In this document: positions 9,652-19,300 of the stretch, piece after piece | How the letters are laid out: every line of letters starts with the position of its first letter | Numbering within the stretch: the first letter of the stretch is position 1 | NCBI GenBank assembly: GCA_028817435.1 | Contig: JAPPPQ010000024.1 | Location: 1 to 33,865, forward strand | DNA: 33,865 nucleotides | Source: Deltaproteobacteria bacterium | Lineage (GTDB): Bacteria > Myxococcota_A > UBA9160 > UBA6930 | Direction of reading: 5' to 3' | Translations under genes and position numbers: made by a program | The notes under the pieces: generated by a model | What the model was told of the DNA's origin: nothing | Databases searched by the model: none | Seen by the model: the letters and a program-made list of their open reading frames with translations, nothing else

Positions 9652-9795
9652 ATGTCGAACAATTTCTCTGACGTAATCAGCAAGGCGCTGGAACCCTACG
9701 GGGCCGTGCATGTGAAGACGCAGGTCGTTCTCCTGCCGACCATTGCGTTTCCCGAACCCCCTGCGCCCACCCCCGCGCCGGCAGAGGGCAAGTAG
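9652..9795 (+). CDS. Small hypothetical protein, 47 aa
   Basis: ATG follows an AAGGAG ribosome-binding site at 7-nt spacing, the best in the region. The product starts MSNNFSDVISKALEPYG, has a short hydrophobic middle (QVVLLPTIAF) and ends in a Pro/Ala-rich tail (PEPPAPTPAPAEGK). There is no signal peptide and no clear full transmembrane helix. I do not recognise the family. It is the first gene of a three-gene unit that lies between the two giant genes, has its own promoter-like repeat, and is closed by a terminator at 10097-10155. Ribosome-binding site, promoter and terminator together argue that it is a real gene despite its size. Confidence 0.65.
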   Translation: MSNNFSDVISKALEPYGAVHVKTQVVLLPTIAFPEPPAPTPAPAEGK

Positions 9796-9801
9796 CCCGC
9801 T

Positions 9802-9841
9802 CCCCGGTTGACAGCGCCCCCAGGCGGGGGCAGCATTCGGG
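9802..9841 (+). repeat. 40-bp repeat, copy 2
   Basis: Differs from copy 1 at three positions: one in the palindrome centre (AGGC for AAGC) and two in the -10-like hexamer (CAGCAT for CAAAAT). It starts 6 nt after the stop of the 47-aa gene and ends 48 nt before the start of the 25-aa gene. Copy 1 also ends 48 nt before its gene, so the distance is the same in both. Confidence 0.85.
9808..9836 (+). promoter_or_regulatory. Promoter P2 of the mini-operon, palindromic spacer
   Basis: Second perfect TTGACA (9808-9813) with the same 17-nt palindromic spacer. The -10 is weaker (CAGCAT, 3 of 6). It would start transcription about 45-50 nt before the 25-aa gene, allowing separate control of the two membrane peptides. 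Confidence 0.5.
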
Positions 9842-9889
9842 GAGCAGCCGTAAGGGAATGCTGCTGAAATCACCGCGAGGAGGACGGCA

Positions 9890-9967
9890 ATGGAGACCGC
9901 AATAGCAATTGCGATAGTAATCATTTGCGGGGTTCTGCCGGTGGTTGTCGCACTGCTTATCCTGTAA
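9890..9967 (+). CDS. Tiny membrane protein, 25 aa
   Basis: ATG is preceded by GAGGAGG at 6-nt spacing, a near-perfect ribosome-binding site. The product is METAIAIAIVIICG followed by LPVVVALLIL, one transmembrane segment with almost no soluble part. It uses rare-looking ATA codons in an otherwise GC-biased region. The stop is 4 nt before the next small frame, suggesting coupled translation. Tiny hydrophobic peptides of this size can be membrane regulators, subunits of larger membrane complexes, or type I toxin-like peptides; nothing here chooses between them. An overlapping minus-strand frame (9352-9924) has no ribosome-binding site and is not favoured. Confidence 0.65.
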   Translation: METAIAIAIVIICGVLPVVVALLIL

Positions 9968-9971
9968 GCCC

Positions 9972-10082
9972 GTGGTTGAGCCGAAGCCCCACTTCCTGAA
10001 TTGGGTGCCCAAGTGGGTGGTCGCCTTCTCCGGGCAGGCGGCGGTTTGGGTTGGGATTATCATTGTGGGGAAGACCTGCTAA
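9972..10082 (+). CDS. Tiny membrane-associated protein, about 36 aa
   Basis: A GTG-initiated frame starting 4 nt after the 25-aa gene, with no ribosome-binding site of its own, so translation would depend on coupling. The product begins VEPKPHFLNWVPKWVV, an amphipathic Trp-rich stretch, and ends in a hydrophobic segment AAVWVGIIIVGKTC with a C-terminal Cys. The layout (charged/aromatic start, one membrane helix) resembles small membrane effectors, but no family is recognised. The terminator begins 14 nt after its stop. The start codon is the weak point. Confidence 0.45.
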   Translation: MVEPKPHFLNWVPKWVVAFSGQAAVWVGIIIVGKTC

Positions 10083-10096
10083 TTGAGGGTAGATAG

Positions 10097-10155
10097 CGGC
10101 GGTCACGCCGGGCCCGAGGCAAGGACTTGGGCCCCGGTGGTGGCCGCCGTTTTTT
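10097..10155 (+). terminator. Rho-independent terminator of the mini-operon
   Basis: Long GC hairpin: outer arms CGGCGG (10097) and CCGCCG (10144-10149), inner arms GGGCCC with GGGCCC, small bulges between them and a loop of about 13 nt, followed by T6 at 10150-10155. It lies just after the 36-aa frame and just before the promoter of the plus-strand giant gene, so it insulates that gene from the mini-operon. Confidence 0.85.
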
Positions 10156-10179
10156 GCTTTTTGGGCCTGTCTTTTTTGC

Positions 10180-10209
10180 TTGCGTTTTGCATAGGTGTGC
10201 TGATATAAG
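10180..10209 (+). promoter_or_regulatory. Candidate promoter of the plus-strand giant gene
   Basis: Extended -10 element: TG, one base, then TATAAG (10204-10209, 5 of 6). A weak TTGCGT -35 lies at 18-nt spacing (10180-10185). It is the most A/T-rich patch upstream of the gene. Transcription would start near 10216, giving a leader of about 155 nt that contains the stem-loop at 10280-10312 and the G13 tract. Confidence 0.5.
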
Positions 10210-10279
10210 CTCAGGTAGCGCCCGAACGAAGGGGTAGCTGGGAGGTCACCTGCTGTGCTGAAGCCCACCAGAGCGCGAA

Positions 10280-10312
10280 GGCGGGAAGGCGCGGGAAACC
10301 GCGTCTCCCGCC
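10280..10312 (+). other. GAAA-capped stem-loop in the giant-gene leader
   Basis: GGCGGGA (10280-10286) pairs with TCCCGCC (10306-10312) and CGCGG (10290-10294) with CCGCG (10299-10303), around a GAAA tetraloop. There is a small 3x2 internal loop and no T-run, so it is not an ordinary terminator. It ends 19 nt before the G13 tract and could affect leader stability or translation. Confidence 0.6.
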
Positions 10313-10331
10313 CGTCGAGGGTGCTCCCCCC

Positions 10332-10344
10332 GGGGGGGGGGGGG
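10332..10344 (+). repeat. G13 homopolymer in the leader of the plus-strand giant gene
   Basis: C6 (10326-10331) is followed directly by G13, then TGGGG. The tract ends 26 nt before GTG 10371 and 12 nt before the ribosome-binding site. An in-frame TAA at 10356 means length changes cannot shift this gene's frame, so any effect must be on transcription or RNA structure. The flanks GTGCT (10321-10325) and AGCAC (10351-10355) are complementary and could close a hairpin with the C and G runs inside. Confidence 0.9.
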
Positions 10345-10370
10345 TGGGGCAGCACTAAGGTGAAGTAGCT

Positions 10371-13300
10371 GTGCTGCGCGCGGCGCTGGCCGTCTTCTGC
10401 GTGTCCCTGGCTTGTGCGGGGGCGGCGGCGCAGACGGCTGTGAGCGTCCGCGCCGAGTCCGCCGCGGTGAGCGAGGGGCAGAGCGGCGCGTTTGTGTTTG
10501 CGCTCAGCGCGTCTTCCACCGGCACCACGCTGGCCTTTTACCGCATCGCCGCTTCCAGCACGGCTACGGCGGAAGACTTCGGCGGCCGGTTGGCAGATGT
10601 GGGGGTGGTGGAGTTCCAGGCGGGGGTGAGCAGCGTCCGCATTGCGTTTGACGCGCTGAACGACGGCGTGGTGGACGACGGCGAGGTGCTGGTGGTGGAG
10701 CTGGTGGGCGTGCCGGGCGGCGCTGCGCTGGGGATGCCTTCGACGGCGCAGGTGACGCTCAACGATCACGCCCGCAGCGTGACGATTACGGGGCCGGCGC
10801 GCATTACCGAAGGCGCCACGGCGCGCTATGCGCTGGGCCTTGCCGGCTGGACTGCGCCCGCGGGCGGTCTGGAGTTGCGCTACCGCATTGTGGGAACGGG
10901 CAGCCGCCGCACCGCGGCGGGAGATTTTACGCATCCGCTTTCGGGCGGTGTGCACATTGCGGCGGGGGGCGCGGCGGGCAGCATTCGTGTAGTGGCGGCG
11001 ACGGACGATTTGGCGGAGGGCATTGAGCGCTTTGTGGTGGAAATTGTGGAGGCGCGGGTGGCGGGAGTCGCGCCGCCGGAAGAAGTCGCCACCGGGCAGC
11101 GCTTTGCCACGGAAATTGCCGACCTGTTTGAGTTGTCGCTGAGCGGGCCGGCCGCCCCGGTGGCCGAGGGTGAAACAGCGCGCTTTGCCATCCGCATTGC
11201 GGGCGGCGCGCTGACGCAGCGGCTGTTCCTTTCTTTTCGCACTTCGCTGCCGCCGGGAGAGGGCGATTTGAGCCGCCCGCCGGGAACGGCACGGGGCGGC
11301 CGGGAGCTGGCCGAGTTGCCCGCCGGACAGCGCGAGGTGCTGCTGGATTACAGCGTGCTGGATGAAGGAGAGGTGGAAGATGAGGAGCGCTTTGTTGTCG
11401 AGTTGCTGAGCTTTGCGGGCGCGCCGCAACTGCCCGGCGCGCTGCGCCTTGGCACGGTGCGGGCCGAGGCGGTGATTCCCGCCAATGGCGGCGTGCTGGC
11501 GCTGCTGAGCGGCCGCACCCCCGGCGAAGTGGCGGAGGAATCCGGCGCGCGGATTGTGTTTTCGGTGCAGCTGCGGGGCGAGGCGCTGATGGGCGGCGTC
11601 TCGCTGCACTTCCGCACCCGGGGTAACGCAACCGCGGGAACAGATTACGAGGTGCTGAGCGAAGGCGGCGCGAGCTTTGATGTTGCTATGGAGCGGGGAA
11701 CGCTGGTGCTGGCCGCCGGGGTGCGCGCGGGAGAAATTGCCGTGCGGGTTCTGGACGACGGCGATTTCGAGGAACGGGAGATTATTTCGCTGGAACTCAC
11801 CAGCGCCGATGCGGCGCTGCCCGGCGAAACCGTCGCCGTGGATGACAGGCGGCTGCGGGCGGCCATTTTGCCGAGCGATACCATTTACGCGGCGATCCGC
11901 GCGCGCCACGCAGAGATTGACGAGGGCGATATGGCGGTTTTCAATATTACGCTTTCGCGCGCAGTCCACACCAGCGCGCTGCGCGTGGATTACACGGTGA
12001 GCGGCAGCGCGACGGCGGGAGCAGATTACACCGGGCCGCCGGGCACGGTCCAAATTGCGACGGGAGAGAACAACTTTGTGCTGCGCGTTGCCACCGCGGA
12101 TGATGCAGCGGCGGAGGCCGCCGAGACTCTCATTGTGACGCTTTCTGCGCTGAGCGGCGGCGGCATTGCCGGGCCGCTGAGCGTTTCCAGCGAACCGGCG
12201 CAGGTGACGCTGCGCGCCAGCGATCAGGTGTGGGCGGTAACGCGCGCGGTTGCAGCGGAGGTGAGTGAAACGGGCAGCAGCGGCGTTGCCAGCGATGCGG
12301 CCTTTGATGTCTGCCTGGAAGGCGGAATGCCGGGCACGGGCGAAATGTTGCGCGTCCGCTTCCGGCTTTCGGGCAGCGCCGCGCTGCGCCGGTCCGGCTC
12401 TGCCGATCCTTACGATTACGAGGCCGGCGGGGGCGCGGCGCTGGATACGGACGGCAGCTTTTTGACGCAGGCGTTCAGCGCACTGGGCTGCCAGCGCATT
12501 TCGCACACCGTCAACGACGATGCGCTGAACGAGGGCGGCGAGACCATTGTGCTTACCCTGGTTGAAATTACGGGGGCGGCCAGTCTTCCCCTGGCTGTGA
12601 GCAGCACGGCGGCGCAGGTGACCATTGCGGCCAATGATGAGACGCAGGTGAGCGTTGCGAGCCTGGATTCTGCGCCGCTGGCAGAGGGCGCTGCCGCGCG
12701 CTTTGGCATTTCCTATCGCGGCGGGGTTCCCACTGCGCCGGTAATGCTCAACTACGCAATTGGCGGCGATGTGGAGAGCAGCGAATACACCGACAGCAAC
12801 AGCGGCGCAATTACCTTTGCCGCCGATGCCGCAGCGAGCGCGCGCAGAATTGAAATTGCCACGGTGGACGACAGCGCGGCGGAGCCTCCGGAGACCCTCA
12901 CCCTCACCCTCAGTTCGGTCAGCGGGGGCGGGGGCGGCGGCCTGACAATCGAAACGGCCAGCGCCAGCGCCGTAATTGCGCCGAACGACGGCGCTTTGCA
13001 CGCCGCGCCCCGCGCGCTGCACGACCGCGTGGTGGAGGGTTATGCCCCCGACCTTACCAATGAGGCGCAGTTTCGCATTTGCCTCTCTGGCGCGGCGCTG
13101 GAAACGGGGCGCGATGCCAGCGTCCGCTTCCGGCTCTCCGGCAGCGCGCAAAATGGCGATGACAACCCGGGGAGCCGCGACTACGCGCCGCAGCCCGCCG
13201 CCGGTGTTACGCGCGATGCAGATACCGGCGAATACATTCACAGTTTTTCCGATAAACCCGATCCGGGCGAAGCCTGCGGCCCCACCCTGGCTTATTCGAT

Positions 13301-16300
13301 TCGTTCGGATCGCCTGAATGAGGGCGAGGAGACCATTGTGCTGACACTTACGCAATTGACCGGGGGCAATGCGGACAGCACGCTTTCTTACGACAGCACG
13401 CCGGTGCAGGTCATCATTGTGGCCGACGGCGCGATTCCGGTCTCGCTGACGGGTCCCGCAGCTGCAGTGGCCGAAGGCGGCACGGCGGTGTGGACAGTGG
13501 CGGTTGAGGGAACGGAGCGGCCGAGCGTGGACATTGGGCTGCCCTGGACGCTGAGCGGCGTTGCGGCATCAGATGTGAGCACTCCGCTGCTCGGCGTCCG
13601 GAGCATCACCCCCGCAGATGTGGCGGCTTCGCGGCGCAGCGATAATCCCGTCCCCATCACCATTGCAGTGGGCATTGTCGCAGACGGCCTGACGGAAGAT
13701 GCCGAGACTCTGTGGTTGACGCTGGACAATTCGCCGGAGCGCGGGCCTTCGGGCGCAGTGGGCGGCATTGCCTTCCGCCTCCGCCGGGCCTCGGTGCGCA
13801 TTCCCGCCAACGACGGCGTGCGCGCGGTGCTGAGCGCCGCCACAGCAGAGGCGCCGGAGGGCGGCGTCGCCCGTTTCGCGGTGCGCCTGATTGGCGAGGT
13901 CCACAGTTCGAACCTGCTGCTCAATTTCGCGCTTTCGGGAGACGCAACGGAGGGCAGCGATTACAGCCTGCCGCCGCAATCGTGGCAGCAGGTAATTGCC
14001 CCCGGCGTGCGCAGCAGCACCATTGAAATTTCCATTACCGACGATGCAGAGATGGAGGGCGCGGAGAGCCTCATCATGCGCCTGACGCAATTGGCCGGCC
14101 TGGCCGCCGATGGCCCCTTCTCTGTGGATGCGACGCCGGCCGAGGTGACCATCCTGGGCAGCGATGGCATTTACGCTTCGCTGCGCGCGCTGCAATCCGA
14201 GGTGACGGAACCCGGCGACAGCCCGCCCGCGGGCGGCGTGCCGGCGGCGGCGGTGTTTGCGTTCTGCCTTTCGGGAGACGAACCGGCCGCGCCGGTTACG
14301 GTTTCTTTCGACGGCAACCCGGGTGCGGCGCAGTTGTGGAATCCGGCATTCCCCGCTTTTGCCGATTACCGGAAGCGCGGCGGCACGGGTAGCTTTATTG
14401 AGCTGAGCGAAACCGGCTGCACTTCGGTGACTTTCGATGTGCTGGAGGATGTGCGGAGCGAGCCCGCCGAGGACATTCGCCTGCGCATCACCGGAATTCG
14501 CGGCCCCGGCGCGGGCGCGCCGCTGAGTTTTTCCACCGACACGGCGGCTTCCACGATTCGCGCCAGCGATGCAGTGGAGCTGGCTCTGCGCGGCCCCGCC
14601 ATGCAAGTGCAAGAGGGCGCAGATGCCGTCTTCGAGATTGTGGTCTCCGGCGGAATCCCCACCGCCGATGTTGTGGTTCCGCTGCGCCTCAGCGGAATTG
14701 CCGCCGCGGATTTGAGCGCTGCTTCGCTGCTGGCTTCGCGCAGCATTACGCCGGTGCAGGCGGTGGCTGCGCGGCGCTCCATTTCTCCCGAGCCCATTAC
14801 CATTGCCATCGGCATTGCCGACGATGCGCTGCTGGAATCTGCCGAAACGCTGCTGGTGGCGCTGGACGACCGCACCGATCGCAGGCCATCGGGCGGGGGC
14901 GGCGGCGGGGTGCTGATTGCACCCGGCGAAGGGCAGGCCCAGGCCGTGATTGCCGGCAGCGACGGCATTCGCGCCGAAGTAACGGCCGCGCAGACGCAAG
15001 TTGCAGAAGGCGGCGAGGCGGTGTTTCGCATTGCGCTGGCTGGGGAAGCGCACACGGCTGCGCTGTTTGTGGATTATCGCGTGGGCGGCACGGCGCGGGC
15101 GGGGGTGGATCACACGGGGTTGGCGATGGGCACGCTGCGCATTCCCGTGGCAGAGACGGGCGGCGAGCTGCGCTTTTCAATCACCGATGACAGCCGCACG
15201 GAGAGCGGCGAGACCATTGTGGTGACGCTGAGCGCGCTGCGCGGCGGCGGCCTGGCCGGGGGCGCGCTTTCGGTTTCCAGCGCGGCGGCCCGGACCACCA
15301 TCAGCGGCAGCGACGGATTGATCGCCTCGGTGCTGGTGGCGCGCAACGAAGTAGTGGAGAGCGACGAAGCGAGCTTCAACGAATTCAGCAGCGTGGTGTT
15401 CCGCATTTGCATTGAGGGAGAAGCGCCGGGCGGCGCAGTGCAGGTGCAATACAGCGTGGGCGGCACGGCGCAGCCATTGCGGACGGGAAGCTCGCTGGAC
15501 CCCACGCAGCCGCGCCCGCCCGGCTCCGGGCTGCCCTTTGCCGATTACTACCTGCTGAGCGGGGGCGAAAACGGCATCGTGACTCTGCCGGGCCTCGGCT
15601 GCTCTGGCGAAATTGAATTCGGCATCTACGGCGACTCGCTGAATGAGGGCGCAGAGCGCATTGGCTTCGAGCTGAACGGCATTTCCGGCGGCAATTGCGC
15701 GATGGGAGGTTGCAGTGTTTCTCTGGAAGGGGTTTTGGTGTCCATTCGCGCCAGCGATCCCATCAGCGCCAGCGTGAGCGGGCCGGCCACGGCGCAAAAC
15801 GAGGGCAGCAATGCGGTGTTCCGCGTTACGCTGAGCGGCGGCACGCCCACGGCGAATGTGGTGATTCCCTACCGCATTGGCGGCGCGGGCATTGACAGCG
15901 GCGATTACACCGACGCTGGAAACGGCAGCCTTGCAATTACCCCCGCGCAGGCGGCGGCGGCCGCAGTGACTCCGCTCGGCATTACCATCGCCATTAACGA
16001 CGACACCGTTATTGAGCTGCAGGAGACGCTGCGCCTCTCGCTGGAGACGCCGAGCAGCGCCGGTTCGGTGAGTGTTTCGCCGCCTGCGGTTTCGGTGGCA
16101 ATTGCGGACAGCGATTCGGCCAGCGCGGTTTTGAGCGGCGGGGTGACCGTGCCCGAAAACGGCCGCGCGGTGGCGGCCTTCACCTTGAGCCTGCTGGATG
16201 GCGCGGCCCAGCGCAGCACCGATGTGCCGGTGCGAATCCTCTACACGCTTTCGGGCACGGCGCATCATGGCGTGGATTACACGCTCTCGGCGGGGGCGGG

Positions 16301-19300
16301 GCTTTCGCTTACGCAGGCGACGCCGATGGGCGGCGACGCGATGCCGGCCATTGTCATGGAAGCGGGCAGCAGCGGCGGCGAACTGCGCATTGAACCGGTG
16401 GACGATGGCAACAACGAGCCCGACGAAACTGTGACGCTGCAGCTCGGCCGCGTGCTCGATGGCATGGGTGTGGATTTTGCGCGCATTACCGTCGGCGCAG
16501 CGGCGGCGGCGACCATTTCCGATGACGACGAGATTACCCTGACATTGAGCGGCGGCGGCGGTATGGTGAACGAGGGCGGCAGCGCGGTGTTCCGCGTCGT
16601 TCTGAGCGGCGGCGTGCACAGCGCCGAGCTGGTGGTGCCCTTCAGCATTGGCGCGACGGCGGATGACACCGATACCGATGCCCAGGCCGCCGATTATCTC
16701 GCGGATTCCTCGCCGCTGCGCATTGCCCAGGGCACGAACAGCGCGGAAATTCGCGTGCGCATTGTTCCCGATGGCGTAATGGAGCCGGCGGAATCTTTCG
16801 CGCTTTCGCTGGGCGCGCCCAGCGGCGGCGGCGGCGGTTCGCTGCGCAGGATGGGCTCGCCGCGCACGGCCACCATTGCCGCCAGCATGGATACGGACCG
16901 CAGTGTTTCGCTCAGCGGCCCGGCGCAGGTCAGCGAGGGCGCCAGCGCCCGCTACACGGTTTCCATCAGCGGCGATCCGCCCACTGCAGATGTGGAGGTA
17001 AGTTGGGAGGTAACCAGCAGCGGCGCAAATTCGGCCGTGGAGGCGGATTTTTCCGGCGGCGCGTTTCCGATTGGCGGCCCGCTTATTTTCACCCCGGCGA
17101 ATTACGCCACGGCGCAGAACTTCGAGGTGGCGGCGCTGCGGGATACCCTGCTCGAAGGGCCGCAGAGCTTCACAATCACACTCTCGGTCACGACCACCAG
17201 CGCCGATGTGACCAGCGGCCACGGCGTTTCGCTGCACGCCGCCATTGCCGATGCCAACACCGCCCGGGTGCGCCTGGCGCGCAGCGACGCCGACGGCTTC
17301 GGCGAGGCCGGCGCAGATGGCAGCGCGGCGCGCAGCGCGGTGTTCACCGCCAGCGTCAGCGGCGCGCAATTGACTGCTGCGGCCCAACTGGATTTCAGCG
17401 TCTCCGGCTGCGGCGGGGGCGCGGATTGCACCTTTTCTCAGGTGAGCCCGCTGGTGATTGCGCAGGGGAGCAGCTCGGCCTCTATTACGGTGACCGCCGT
17501 GGATGATGCGCTGAACGAGGCGGCGGAATCGATTCGCGTGAGCCTCAGCGCGGCGCGCAGCGCCGGCCGCATGGAACTCGACAGCGTCTCTGCTGCGGCA
17601 AGCCTGGCCGACGACGATGCGATGCTGGTGACCATTGCCAACGCGAGCCTCGACGCGGATACCGAAACCAGCGGCGTGCAGGTGAACGAGGGCGGCGCGG
17701 CGGTGTTTCGCGTCACCTTGAGCGGGGCGGCGTCGGGCTCTGCCGCAACGGTGATGGTTCCCTACACGGTGAGCGGCAGTGTCACGGCGCAGGATTACCG
17801 GGACACCACGGCGTCGCGCAGCAGCAGCACGGCGGGCGGCGGAACCCTGCTGATTCCCGCGGCCACCATCAGCGGCGACATTACCCTGGAAATTGTGCGG
17901 GATGTGCTGGCGGAGAGCGCCGAAACTCTGCAGGTGACGCTCGGCGCTGCGCTTTCCACCGGCACGGGGGGCGGCGCGATTTCGCTTGGGACGGGGCAGA
18001 GCGCGGCAATTTCGATTCCGCAAAACGCCTCTACCGAGCGCAGCTTCTCGGTGACGGCGGAGCACGCCAGCCGCAGCGAAGGGCAGACGGCGGTGTTCAA
18101 CATTGCGCTTGCGGGCAGCGCGCCCATGGGCGCGGCGGCCACAGTGGAATGGGCGCTGAGCGGTGTTTCGGACGGAGATTACAGCGCGCCTTCCGCAGCG
18201 CGGGGCACGCTGCGGTTCACAAGCACCGGCAGCCAGCAGGTGCGCGTCGAGATTCGAGAAGATGGGCTGAACGAAGCGGCGGAGATGCTGAAGCTCACGC
18301 TCAGCAATGCGGCGGGCGGCGGTGTGGGCGGCGCATCCATCGGGCGCGCCGAAGCCACCACCACCATTGCCGCCAGCGATCCCATTACCTACGCCATCGG
18401 CGCGGATTACAGCGTGAACGAGGGCGACAGCGGCAGCACCGAGGTGAGCTTCACGGTGTCTCTGAGCGGCGCCAGTGCCAGCGCGGGCGGTCCGCTGAGC
18501 GTCCCCTTTGTCTTGTTGGCCGGGAGCACGGCGGAGGAATCCGTGGATTACACGCTGAGCGCTTCGCCGCTGTTGATCCGCGGCGCCATGGCAGAGCTGC
18601 GCATCTTTGTGCTGGGCGATGCGCTCTTCGAGGCGGATGAAACCGTGATCCTGGAACTCGGCACGGCCAGCACCGGCCCCGGTGGCGGCGCGCTGATTGC
18701 GGGACAGCGCCGCGCAACCCTTACCATTACCAATGACGATGCAGCGCCCATCAGGAGGCGCTCCGCTCTTATTTTGGCCATTGCGCGCGCCGATGACGAT
18801 GGCTTTGCCGAAGGCGGCGCAGGGGGCGCGGGCACGGCGCGCTTTCGCGTCAGCCTGAGCGGCGGCGCGCCGCAGCAACCGGTGTCGGCATTGTTCTCGG
18901 TAGACGGCGACCGGATTGACGCCGGCGATTACGAGATTGCAACGCCGCCGGTGACGGGCGCGGTGAGCCGGATCACCATTACGCCGCCCGCCACCAGCGC
19001 CGAGATTGTCATCCGCGCGCTGGACGACAGCCTGAACGAAGGGGCCGAGACTTTGCGCGTGACTCTTTCCACCCCCGTCGGTGGCGGGGGGCAGGCGATT
19101 GTGCTGGGCACGGCGGAGGCCAGCGCCACGCTGGCTGCGAGCGACGGCGCAAGCCTGCGGCTTACCCGGGACACCACGCAAAATTTGGATGAGGGCGAGG
19201 TGGCTGGCGTGTGGGTGGAGATGGATTTTGTCAGCGCCGGAGATGTGTCGGTGGAATGGCAGGCCGCCGTGGTTGCGCAGACCAACACGGAGGACTCGGG

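Noticed and set aside
9352..9924. A 190-codon minus-strand frame starting with a hydrophobic stretch
   Set aside because: The hydrophobic start is only the complement of the 25-aa gene, which has a near-perfect ribosome-binding site on the plus strand. The minus frame has none, and its remainder is Gly/Arg-rich and crosses the pyrimidine tract.
9249..10370. CRISPR array, tRNA or insertion-sequence remnant in the intergenic centre
   Set aside because: Only two copies of the 40-bp repeat, no regular spacers, no cloverleaf seen, no transposase fragment and no terminal inverted repeats recognised.
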